Made by a program: the position numbers and the translations under genes
Assembly: GCA_963930055.1 (NCBI GenBank)
Contig: CAWVKS010000007.1
Span: 273,622 to 337,621 of the forward strand
Origin: Pullichristensenella sp963930055
GTDB taxonomy: Bacteria > Bacillota > Clostridia > Christensenellales > Aristaeellaceae
Reading direction: 5' to 3'
DNA length: 64,000 bases
The notes under the pieces: model-generated
Database searches by the model: none
Told to the model about the DNA's origin: nothing
What the model saw: only the letters and a program-made list of their open reading frames with translations
Shown: positions 8,238-14,577 of the stretch, piece by piece
Numbering within the stretch: the first letter of the stretch is position 1
Layout of the letters: each line of letters starts with the position of its first letter

Positions 8238-8445
8238 CACACCCTAGAAATTTGCGAAACAGGATTTCGCATGGTTTGAGTTTACCACAATGCAAACGGT
8301 TTCTGCCACTCTGAATAGTTTGAAAATGCTCCATTTGGTTTTGCTCTTGACAGACCTCCTCCATATCCTCGGCCCGGATTGTGGCCTTTTCCGTCTCTGC
8401 TTGGGCCTCGTGCTTTGTGATGCAACTGTCCGATGCAAATAATTC
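8238..8445. other. Intergenic stretch without a supported gene
   Basis: A minus-strand frame without a ribosome site (about 8244-8438) could be a degraded coding remnant: another frame gives an acidic, Gln-rich peptide. Nothing here can be named. Confidence 0.3.
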
Positions 8446-8697
8446 CTATATTTCTATATATCGCCGGAGTAACCCCTCATGCTCCTCCGCATATAGCTTC
8501 TTGACCACATATTCCAGCCACTCTTCTGGCGTAGGGAGTTCCCCTGCATGAGGGATATGCTCCCACTGTGCCCGCCGTTCAGGATCAGGGTCGTCCATTC
8601 CCGCGCTGATCCGGGCGGCGATTTTTTTGCGCATATCTTCAACCGTCACTCCATTCACTCTGGCCAACCGTTCGAGAAGCATTTCTCGTTCCAACAT
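8446..8697 (-). CDS. Small hypothetical protein divergent from an XRE regulator
   Basis: 83 aa from ATG 8697, with GAGG 5 nt upstream (the GTG at 8703 is too close to it). The sequence is charged and helical: an N-terminal LEREMLLERLARVNGVT segment, a central pair of Asp-Pro turns and a C-terminal PTPEEWLEYVVKKLYAEE. Small proteins of this kind are found in clostridial genomes but I cannot assign a role. It is divergent from the XRE gene across a perfect 13-bp inverted repeat, so the pair is probably co-regulated. Confidence 0.6.
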   Translation of the reverse strand: MLEREMLLERLARVNGVTVEDMRKKIAARISAGMDDPDPERRAQWEHIPHAGELPTPEEWLEYVVKKLYAEEHEGLLRRYIEI

Positions 8698-8741
8698 ATT
8701 CACCTCGCTGCGAATAGCATTGTCCTCTCTGGCATATCGTA

Positions 8742-8779
8742 TAGCTGATATATGACCTTTTCAGGACATATATCAGCTA
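8742..8779. promoter_or_regulatory. Perfect 13-bp inverted repeat between divergent genes
   Basis: TAGCTGATATATG and CATATATCAGCTA separated by 12 nt. It is placed midway between the small gene (-) and the XRE gene (+), as expected of an operator for the XRE protein. As RNA it could also form a hairpin in the XRE leader. Confidence 0.6.
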
Positions 8780-8844
8780 CCGATTGTGACTATTATACCA
8801 CCCAATTGGAAATTAAAATAGATACCAGATGGGCAGGTGAGAAA

Positions 8845-9147
8845 GTGGACGCACAAAAGCGCATTCGGGAATTGATGGAGGAGCGCGGTTGGACGGATTA
8901 TCGTCTGGCGAAGGAAGCTGGGCTCTCACATTCCACAGTGACAAATATGTTCAATCGAAATAACGCGCCCACGCTTCCGACGCTGGAGGCGGTGTGCAGG
9001 GCGTTTCGGATAACGCTCGGTCAATTTTTCTCAGAAGGGAATGAGGATTGCGGTCTGACGCCGGAACAACGAGAACTATTCGCCCGATGGAGCGCGCTAT
9101 CTGAAAAGCAGCGCAGTCTTTTGCTTGAATTTCTTCGAACGATATAG
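8845..9147 (+). CDS. XRE-family helix-turn-helix regulator
   Basis: 100 aa from GTG 8845, preceded by AGGTGAG; longer readings from 8752 would translate the inverted repeat. The HTH is clear: YRLAKEAGLSHSTVTNMF is the helix-turn-helix, and TLPTLEAVCRAFRITLGQFF the following helices. The C-terminal tail, with PEQRELFARWSALSEKQR, is common in small clostridial XRE repressors. It probably binds the inverted repeat just upstream and controls itself and the divergent 83-aa gene. Confidence 0.85.
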   Translation: MDAQKRIRELMEERGWTDYRLAKEAGLSHSTVTNMFNRNNAPTLPTLEAVCRAFRITLGQFFSEGNEDCGLTPEQRELFARWSALSEKQRSLLLEFLRTI

Positions 9148-9149
9148 CT

Positions 9150-9240
9150 GTACAGGCGATAGTATCCATGCAATGAAATGGCTCCCGCGCGATTCTGCTC
9201 CGGGAGCCGCGTTATCCTATTGATACGAAAGCAGAATATG
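9150..9240. repeat. 91-bp direct repeat, left copy
   Basis: Identical to 12282-12372. It includes a hairpin with arms GGCTCCCG/CGGGAGCC that may terminate the XRE gene. The two copies bracket the methyltransferase-TetR-MATE segment. The last bases continue in frame into a relaxase-like remnant. Confidence 0.85.
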
Positions 9241-9395
9241 CGGAGCTGATGGCGCAAAAAAAGGCAGTCTATTCCGGCTACCGGCAGGCCCGTGATGAGA
9301 TGAAGGAGCTTCTGACCGTCAAGGCCAATGTGGACCGCATCATGGGCTATGAGGAAGAAAAGCAGACAGAGAAAGACCACTCCAAAGAACGATGA
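9222..9395 (+). pseudogene. C-terminal remnant of a relaxase/mobilisation protein
   Basis: An open frame without start, reading DTKAEYAELMAQKKAVYSGY and ending VDRIMGYEEEKQTEKDHSKER before TGA. From memory this resembles the extreme C-terminus of relaxases in Clostridiales conjugative elements. It overlaps the end of the 91-bp repeat and lies just before the methyltransferase promoter. This suggests that the resistance-type segment came in on, or into, a mobilisable element. Confidence 0.55.
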
Positions 9396-9437
9396 GCGAT
9401 TGCTCCGTGAAGCAAAATAAATAATCCGCAAAAATGA

Positions 9438-9480
9438 ATGAACATTATTCATTGACATTTCAAAAAAAGAGTGCTATACT
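9438..9480 (+). promoter_or_regulatory. Promoter with overlapping TetR-type operator for the methyltransferase gene
   Basis: TTGACA (9452-9457), 17-bp spacer, TATACT (9475-9480). The dyad ATGAA-N5-TTCAT at 9438-9452 abuts and overlaps the -35 box by one base. The same dyad occurs twice before the MATE gene, and a weaker form before the TetR gene. Confidence 0.75.
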
Positions 9481-9504
9481 GGTAGATGGAAAGGAGGTCA
9501 AGCC

Positions 9505-10113
9505 ATGAACACCACAAAGGAAAACTCAAAAACATCTTTTAACCAACAGGCTGCCACCTATGATAAAGATATTAAGGGCCAGCACGCCCGCTCACTTTAT
9601 CCCATCCTGCTGGAAAAACTATCCCACATTCCTTTTCAGTCAGCTCTGGATTTAGGGTGTGGGACGGGTGAAATGCTGAAGCTCATTCTGCAAAAGAATA
9701 ATCACAAAGATCTATGCGGCATTGATTTGTCCGAAGAAATGCTGGCTGTTGCGAAGTCGAAACTCCCGGAACAAGTCGAGCTGCTCTTGGGAGACAGCGA
9801 GTCGCTCCCATTCCCGGACAACTCTTTTGATGTTGTGTACTGCAACGACTCGTTTCATCATTACCCTGCACCGCAAAATGTCTTAAGGGAAGTACACCGG
9901 GTATTGAAGCCGGGAGGAACTTTCCTGATGGGGGATTGCTGGCAGCCCTTTGTAGGGCGCGTGATAATGAATTTTTATATGCGTCATAGCAAAGAGGGGG
10001 ATGTGAAGATTTACTCTGAGGCAGAACTTGTTTCCATGCTTTCAGCATATTTTCATAATGTGTCATGGGAACAGGTTGGTAACACAGCGTGTATTGCTAT
10101 GGGCGAAAAATGA
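9505..10113 (+). CDS. Class I SAM-dependent methyltransferase (UbiE/Methyltransf_11 type)
   Basis: 202 aa, starting at ATG 9505 after AAAGGAGG. Motif I reads ALDLGCGTGEML near residue 50. The acidic loop GIDLSEEML follows, then LPFPDNSFDVVYCNDSFHHY and the EVHRVLKPGG motif, all normal for small-molecule methyltransferases. The substrate is unknown; it could modify a toxic compound also handled by the MATE pump two genes on. It lies upstream of the TetR and MATE genes, and all three appear to share a related operator. Confidence 0.85.
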   Translation: MNTTKENSKTSFNQQAATYDKDIKGQHARSLYPILLEKLSHIPFQSALDLGCGTGEMLKLILQKNNHKDLCGIDLSEEMLAVAKSKLPEQVELLLGDSESLPFPDNSFDVVYCNDSFHHYPAPQNVLREVHRVLKPGGTFLMGDCWQPFVGRVIMNFYMRHSKEGDVKIYSEAELVSMLSAYFHNVSWEQVGNTACIAMGEK

Positions 10114-10156
10114 TTGATATTCACTCATTGATTTTTTAGAATGGGCGTGCTATCAT
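10114..10156 (+). promoter_or_regulatory. Promoter of the TetR gene with a degenerate operator
   Basis: TTGATT (10128-10133), 17-bp spacer, TATCAT (10151-10156), arranged like the methyltransferase promoter. The 15 bp before it (10114-10128) sit where the operator should be but match ATGAA-N5-TTCAT only partly. Confidence 0.65.
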
Positions 10157-10178
10157 AGAAAGAAAGGAGGCTCAGACT

Positions 10179-10739
10179 ATGCGGGTTACAAAGGAGCCGG
10201 AAGTACGCAAGCAGGAGATTTTAGATACTGCCCTCAAATTGTTCGGGGAAAATGGATATGAAAAAACCTCGATTACAGATATAGCAAAAGCAATCGGTGT
10301 GGCACAAGGTCTATGCTATCGCTATTTCCCGTCTAAAGAGGCGCTGTTTGACAGCGCGATTGAACAATATGCGGATGTCTTGGTGGAGCAGTTTGTCGAT
10401 GCTGAAAAGGACAATCATAAAACCTTACGGCAGATCATTGAAGATATGCCTACCACTATGGAAGAACGGGACACAAAATATTATTCAGTCTTTCACGGTG
10501 CAGAAAACAAGAAATTCCACGATCAGCTTTCTCTCAAAGTCTGTGAGAAGCTGGTTCCTCTTGTAGAAAAATTGTTGCAACGAGCCAGACAACAGGGAGA
10601 GATTCAGTTTGATGATTTGCAAGCTGCCGCGATGTTCTGCGTATATGGGCAGCTTGGTATCCTGCTGTCAGACGATTTGACACAAGAAGATAAGTCAAAA
10701 AGAATTCGTGAATTTCTTATATTTGCACTGCACCTTTGA
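10179..10739 (+). CDS. TetR/AcrR-family transcriptional repressor
   Basis: 186 aa after GAAAGGAGG. The N-terminal HTH reads TSITDIAKAIGVAQGLCYRYFPSKEALF, the typical TetR recognition region; the remaining ~130 residues form the ligand-binding helical domain. It lies between the methyltransferase and MATE genes with its own promoter and a strong terminator. The repeated ATGAA-N5-TTCAT dyads before the flanking genes are its likely binding sites, so it probably represses all three until a drug-like ligand binds. Confidence 0.9.
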   Translation: MRVTKEPEVRKQEILDTALKLFGENGYEKTSITDIAKAIGVAQGLCYRYFPSKEALFDSAIEQYADVLVEQFVDAEKDNHKTLRQIIEDMPTTMEERDTKYYSVFHGAENKKFHDQLSLKVCEKLVPLVEKLLQRARQQGEIQFDDLQAAAMFCVYGQLGILLSDDLTQEDKSKRIREFLIFALHL

Positions 10740-10744
10740 AACTG

Positions 10745-10772
10745 ATCCCCCGCTCTGGGGCGGGGGATTTTT
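10745..10772 (+). terminator. Terminator after the TetR gene
   Basis: A 9-bp perfect stem ATCCCCCGC/GCGGGGGAT with a 6-nt loop, followed by TTTT. Confidence 0.9.
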
Positions 10773-10784
10773 AAGGGCCTAATA

Positions 10785-10857
10785 ATGAATAGTTTTCATT
10801 CAGATATTGCCGCAAGACGCAGCAGATATTTTTGACTACTATATGAATGTTGTTCAT
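10785..10857 (+). promoter_or_regulatory. Two TetR-type operators before the MATE gene
   Basis: ATGAA-N5-TTCAT occurs exactly at 10785-10799 and 10843-10857, in the leader of the MATE gene. A possible -35 (TTGACT, 10832-10837) lies between them, but the -10 is not convincing. The second site overlaps the expected transcription start. Confidence 0.65.
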
Positions 10858-10884
10858 TCATTTGCTGAAGAAAGGATGATTACC

Positions 10885-12219
10885 ATGCCAAACAAAATTG
10901 ACTTTATAGGCGGAAATACAAAGCGTTGCCTTATGGCGATGGCGCTCCCGATGATTGCTGCCATGTTCCTCAATATGATGTATAACCTCGTAGACAGTCT
11001 GTGGATCGGAAATTTGCTCGGAGAAACGGCTTATGCCGCTTTGACAAACTCCACTCCCATTATTCTAATCTTGACTTCCGTTGCGATGGGAGCGACTAAT
11101 GGTGTGTCGATCCTGATCTCCCAGGCGATTGGCGCAAAGGATAAGAAAAAAACAGAGAGTTTGATTGCCACATCATTCAGTGTTGCGGTAGCTTTCTCCC
11201 TCCTTGTGACGATTTTGCTTGAGGCTTTTCTTCCGGGAATTTTGAAAGCTCTGAACACCCCGGCTGAAACTTATGATATGGCATACAGCTATCTGGCAAT
11301 CTATATCCTTGGATATTTGGCGGTCTACCTCTATCTTTATTTCACCGCCGTTTTGCGGAGCTTTGGTAATTCTATGTTTCAGGCCGTAGCGATGCTGGTA
11401 TCAACGATCTTAAATGCGATCCTCGACCCTATTTTTATCCACTTCATCGGATTTCACGGTGCGGCGATTGCCACTCTGCTTTCTCAGGTGATCTGTCTGG
11501 TGTTCATGTTGATTTATCTGAAAAAGAAAAAACTGTTCGTGTTCAAAATCTCTGCGTTTGATAAGAGCGAGGTATTGCCTCTTATTCAGAAGGCAATTCC
11601 CTCTGTCATTCAGCAAAGTATCCCGGCTATCAGTACAACTTTTCTCACTGCGCTTGTCAGTACATATAGCGTCACAGCAATAGCAGCTTATGGGGTAACA
11701 GGAAAGCTGGAAACCATTCTTTTCTATCCGGCAATGGCGCTGAACATGGTCTTAACTACCATCATCGGGCAGTGCGTTGGCGGAAGTCGATACGACAGGG
11801 CTAAAGACTATCTAAAATGTGCATTGAGGTATGGCTGTGTCCTGCTTGTAATCCTTTCTGTTTTAGTGGTCGGCTTTTCTAAGCAGCTCTCCGGCCTATT
11901 TGTTAAGAGCGAGGATGTGGCGGCCATTGTCGGAACTTATTTCCTGATCGTTAGTATCGGCTACATCTTGAATACAGTTACAAACTGCTACCTGGGTGCC
12001 CTTAACGGTATGGGTAAACCTTCAAAGAGTATGTTCCTGATGATCTTTTATTACATTGTGGTTCGGATGCCCCTGGCCTATCTGCTTTCCTATTTAGGTC
12101 TTGGCTTGAATGGAATTTGGGCCGCTGTGTTGATTAGCCATGTAGTAGCCAGTATAGCAGCATCTATTACGGGGACTGTTCTTGCAAGAAAAAATACCGC
12201 TATACCTAAAAAGTTCTGA
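10885..12219 (+). CDS. MATE-family multidrug efflux transporter
   Basis: 444 aa from ATG 10885, with AAAGG about 9 nt upstream; the in-frame start at 10807 would run through the operator. About twelve hydrophobic helices in two similar halves. The N-terminal half shows NMMYNLVDSLWIGNLLGE and the TNGVSILISQAIGAKD loop, and the second half NMVLTTIIGQCVGG, the hallmark positions of MATE exporters of the DinF/NorM group. It would export cationic drugs in exchange for sodium ions or protons across the cytoplasmic membrane. Likely controlled by the TetR protein encoded upstream. Confidence 0.92.
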   Translation: MPNKIDFIGGNTKRCLMAMALPMIAAMFLNMMYNLVDSLWIGNLLGETAYAALTNSTPIILILTSVAMGATNGVSILISQAIGAKDKKKTESLIATSFSVAVAFSLLVTILLEAFLPGILKALNTPAETYDMAYSYLAIYILGYLAVYLYLYFTAVLRSFGNSMFQAVAMLVSTILNAILDPIFIHFIGFHGAAIATLLSQVICLVFMLIYLKKKKLFVFKISAFDKSEVLPLIQKAIPSVIQQSIPAISTTFLTALVSTYSVTAIAAYGVTGKLETILFYPAMALNMVLTTIIGQCVGGSRYDRAKDYLKCALRYGCVLLVILSVLVVGFSKQLSGLFVKSEDVAAIVGTYFLIVSIGYILNTVTNCYLGALNGMGKPSKSMFLMIFYYIVVRMPLAYLLSYLGLGLNGIWAAVLISHVVASIAASITGTVLARKNTAIPKKF

Positions 12220-12253
12220 TATAAGTTCAAGAGAATATGTTAAAATTCGCTGC

Positions 12254-12284
12254 CGTACGACGGCAAAAGAAAAAAGCCGTCGTA
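12254..12284. terminator. Hairpin after the MATE gene
   Basis: A perfect 10-bp stem GTACGACGGC/GCCGTCGTAC around an 11-nt A-rich loop. It lies 35 bp after the MATE stop, and its last bases run into the right 91-bp repeat. No T-run follows on the plus strand, so it may instead mark an end of the inserted segment. Confidence 0.6.
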
Positions 12285-12372
12285 CAGGCGATAGTATCCA
12301 TGCAATGAAATGGCTCCCGCGCGATTCTGCTCCGGGAGCCGCGTTATCCTATTGATACGAAAGCAGAATATG
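12282..12372. repeat. 91-bp direct repeat, right copy
   Basis: Identical to 9150-9240. Here it runs directly into the 3' flank of the DUF6809-like gene. A diverged form of its second half is found at about 32468-32512, beside the second cassette, so the sequence belongs to the cassette and the left copy is the duplicate. Confidence 0.85.
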
Positions 12373-12406
12373 AAATGGCGTAAGAATGTCTCCAAATGGC
12401 TCAATT

Positions 12407-12718
12407 CTAACTTTCGCCCAGCCTTTCGCCAGTATCTTCTGACTCATGATTGTCCGGTTCCAAGATCGCCAGCATGAGCTGCGCGCCCATGCGGAAGCCG
12501 AGAGCGAAGTTCTCAATGCTGGATATACCGCTCAAATCCGCGCACGCCTGAGAATACGCCGCCATTAGCTTCATTTCATCATGGTTCAGCTTTCCCCGCA
12601 ATTCTTCTTCGCATCGCGTGACCTCCGAGATCGCCCTGTCGTATTCCGAACCGCGCCTGATCGGTCGATTGACCGCCGAGAAGCGCCCGCAGTAAATGTC
12701 CTCAAGGATTTTTCGCAT
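12407..12718 (-). CDS. DUF6809-like small protein, cassette copy B
   Basis: 103 aa from ATG 12718, with GAGGTGAGG just upstream; the first in-frame ATG at 12817 would add residues that copy C lacks. Starts MRKILEDIYCGRFS, has a charged middle with EEELRGKLNHDE, and ends with an ENFALGFRMGAQLMLAIL segment. From memory this N-/C-terminal pattern is that of DUF6809 proteins, short helical Firmicute proteins of unknown function often found in prophages and integrative elements. It is divergent from the 227-aa gene, and the two start regions face a conserved leader. Confidence 0.75.
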   Translation of the reverse strand: MRKILEDIYCGRFSAVNRPIRRGSEYDRAISEVTRCEEELRGKLNHDEMKLMAAYSQACADLSGISSIENFALGFRMGAQLMLAILEPDNHESEDTGERLGES

Positions 12719-12810
12719 ACGCCTCACCTCAGCACAGACAGTAGCATATATGGCCTCTCGCGGGAAGCGCCACGGAAAATTCTTTGAGAAAATGACTGAA
12801 AAGCCTTGCT

Positions 12811-12850
12811 TTTTCACGCGCCGTGCGTAAGCTGTGACTCAGCCGCGAGG
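12811..12850. promoter_or_regulatory. Conserved leader with a near-palindrome, cassette copy B
   Basis: The block CACGCGCCGTGCGTAAGCTG with its flanks, continuing GTGACTCAGCCGCGAGGC, is kept almost unchanged before the 227-aa gene of copy C (about 32955-32995). ACGC(G/A)CCGTGCGT is a near-perfect palindrome. Conservation in a non-coding region between divergent genes points to an operator or structured leader. Confidence 0.45.
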
Positions 12851-12877
12851 CACACAGAATAATGGGAGGCATGAATC

Positions 12878-13561
12878 ATGGAATGCGGAAAGCTCACAGC
12901 GAAACTCAGGGACGCGGTGCCGGTTTGCTTCATAGTGGACGGCAAAGAGGTCAAGCGCTACAAGAACATCGAAATCCCGGACGAGATCAAGAAGCTGCCC
13001 TTTAAGGCGTTTGACTTCAACGTACCGCTGACCGGGGCCATTACCTTCAAGATCAGCTTCGAGCCGGGCGTATTGCCGGAAGTCTGGCCGGAAAAGCGCC
13101 AGCGCAAGAGTAGGGCAGCGAAAGCGGCGGAAGCTGAGATACCGGCGAATGTGACCGAGGCCATCCAGAACGCTCTGGAACAGACGGAAGCGGAAGGGCA
13201 GCCGGTACAGGACGTCGCCGAGGCCGCCATAAACGGCGCAGAGGTTCGGGCCGAGGCCAATGGGCCAGAGATCATCATCATCACGGCAGAGGACGGCGAG
13301 GAAACTGCGGAAAATGCAGAGCAGGAAGAAGCGCCGCAAGAATACTCAATGGCGTTGCACTACCATGTGACGGGCGAGCAGCGCAAGGCGCTGGTAACGG
13401 CGGTGAGCGCCTTCGTAGACGCACCGGCGGTCTACCAGAACGCCCCGACCTTCGCTTACGCCATCGGCGAGTACAGCGTAGACAAGGAAGGCACGCTGAC
13501 CGGCCCGGCGAACGAGGCGCTGGTGGCGGCGCTGCAGGCGAAGGGATTTATAGCTGAATAA
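12878..13561 (+). CDS. 227-aa cassette protein of unknown function, copy B
   Basis: Starts at ATG 12878 after GGGAGGC. Residues 1-75 form a compact folded segment (CGKLTAKLRDAVPVCF, then GKEVKRYKNIEIPDEI). A basic KRQRKSRA patch, a long acidic Ala/Glu linker and a C-terminal ~70-residue domain with YHVTGEQRKALVTAVSAF and YAIGEYSVDKEGTLTGP follow. From memory the last domain resembles small proteins annotated 'virulence-related' in Firmicute integrative elements, whose function is not known. Copy C differs mostly in the linker, so the two ends are under constraint. Confidence 0.7.
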   Translation: MECGKLTAKLRDAVPVCFIVDGKEVKRYKNIEIPDEIKKLPFKAFDFNVPLTGAITFKISFEPGVLPEVWPEKRQRKSRAAKAAEAEIPANVTEAIQNALEQTEAEGQPVQDVAEAAINGAEVRAEANGPEIIIITAEDGEETAENAEQEEAPQEYSMALHYHVTGEQRKALVTAVSAFVDAPAVYQNAPTFAYAIGEYSVDKEGTLTGPANEALVAALQAKGFIAE

Positions 13562-13563
13562 TC

Positions 13564-13752
13564 CTAGGACAAACAAAAAGCGCTCATGCCGAAGTCATCC
13601 TTCCAGACATGAGCGCTTTTCTTACGGTCGTAGTGCTTTTTGTTTTCCACCTTGCGCGTCACGGGGGAGAAACTCCATGTGGCGCGTTTTTCGGCGTCGA
13701 GGGCGCGGCGGGCTTTCTTGCCCAGTTTCTCGCGGGGGATGAATTTGGGCAC
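13564..13752 (-). CDS. Small basic conserved protein, copy B
   Basis: 62 aa from GTG 13752, with GGAAAGGAAG upstream. Starts PKFIPREKLGKKARRAL, continues with SFSPVTRKVENKKHYDRKK and ends in an Asp- and aromatic-containing tail. Convergent with the 227-aa gene, only 2 bp apart. The last 15 or so codons are themselves the convergent terminator hairpin. Same family as copies at 521-727 and 33700-33888. Function unknown; the basic composition would suit nucleic-acid or ribosome binding. Confidence 0.65.
   Translation of the reverse strand: MPKFIPREKLGKKARRALDAEKRATWSFSPVTRKVENKKHYDRKKSAHVWKDDFGMSAFCLS
13576..13620. terminator. Bidirectional terminator nested in the 62-aa gene, copy B
   Basis: A perfect 13-bp stem AAAAGCGCTCATG/CATGAGCGCTTTT with A- and T-runs on both sides, so it works for the 227-aa gene (+). 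On the minus strand it sits inside the last codons of the 62-aa gene. Confidence 0.85.
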
Positions 13753-13818
13753 GGGGGACACTTCCTTTCCACGAACAGAATATGAAAATCCTCGGCCATT
13801 GCTGACCGAGGACTGTGG

Positions 13819-14436
13819 TCAGATCGTCCGAAAACGGGTGCGAATCTCGTAAAGAGCCAAGAGGGGGGCCTGTTCGAAAGAATGGTCAGGGAATTGCGTT
13901 TCAAACCGTTCGACCTGGCGCATGAGAAACGGAATGACATCGACGTTGGCGCGGAAGCCAAGCACAAGACACAGCATGGAACGGCCATAGGGTTCGCGCA
14001 CATCTTCGTAGTTCTGCAATATCCATTGCGAACAGTTTTCCTCACACCTGGCCATGAACCGAACGCAGTTTTCAATCGCGTTGTCGTTAAAGGTTTTCAG
14101 GATCAGACGCCGGATTTCCGGCAATGCCTCCGCCTCCCGTTTCAACAGCTTTTCAAGCAGCGCCCCGCGAACATCGGGCGCCAGCGTCTGCCGGAGCATA
14201 CGCAGCAATCTGCCGGTATCCTCTTCCTGCTCCAACGCAACCATCTGCTGTGTGGCGTCAGGAAGCGCAATTCCTCTTTGGGCCGCCAACCCGCGCAATG
14301 CGGGCAGCATTTTATCCACAGAAGATACCGCCTCCGGCATCAGCAACATGGAATACTCAAGCCGTGCCGCCGAGTGTTCCTTCACGGGATGCTGGTGAAA
14401 CCAGTCCCTTGTGAGCAGCTTTACAGGCTCCTTCAA
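13819..14436 (-). CDS. IS passenger protein of unknown function, copy 2
   Basis: 205 aa from TTG 14436 with the same ribosome site and promoter as copy 1. It differs from copy 1 only in the last ~50 residues (for example GFRANVDV against GFRANVGV, and an ending RTRFRTI against RARFRSV). The corresponding end of the third, fragmentary copy at 5525-5682 is identical to this one. Function unknown; a soluble, helical product is predicted. Confidence 0.6.
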   Translation of the reverse strand: MKEPVKLLTRDWFHQHPVKEHSAARLEYSMLLMPEAVSSVDKMLPALRGLAAQRGIALPDATQQMVALEQEEDTGRLLRMLRQTLAPDVRGALLEKLLKREAEALPEIRRLILKTFNDNAIENCVRFMARCEENCSQWILQNYEDVREPYGRSMLCLVLGFRANVDVIPFLMRQVERFETQFPDHSFEQAPLLALYEIRTRFRTI

Positions 14437-14506
14437 CGCTTCTCCCTCCCCTGAAAAAGTGAAATATCTCTTGGAAAACCAAAAGGATATTTCCGCTTCA
14501 TGTCGA

Positions 14507-14535
14507 ATTATATATGTATACGGGCGATTCGTCAA
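14507..14535 (-). promoter_or_regulatory. Promoter of the passenger gene, copy 2
   Basis: Identical to 3635-3663: TTGACG, 17 bp, TATAAT on the minus strand, in the gap before the transposase start. Confidence 0.7.
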
Positions 14536-14577
14536 CATCCCGCACCGGGCGGACAGTATCGATTGGGAGGCTGTTTC

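Larger units (their letters stand above)
12328..13752. repeat. DUF6809 / 227-aa / 62-aa cassette, copy B
   Basis: A three-gene block repeated with moderate divergence at about 32468-33888. Order: DUF6809-like gene (-), conserved ~150-bp divergent leader, 227-aa gene (+), convergent terminator, 62-aa gene (-). Homology starts in the CTCCGGGAG hairpin region and ends after the start of the 62-aa gene. Confidence 0.85.

Noticed and set aside
8244..8438. A 64-aa basic protein on the minus strand
   Set aside because: No ribosome site, unusual composition, and no recognisable relative; more likely a remnant.
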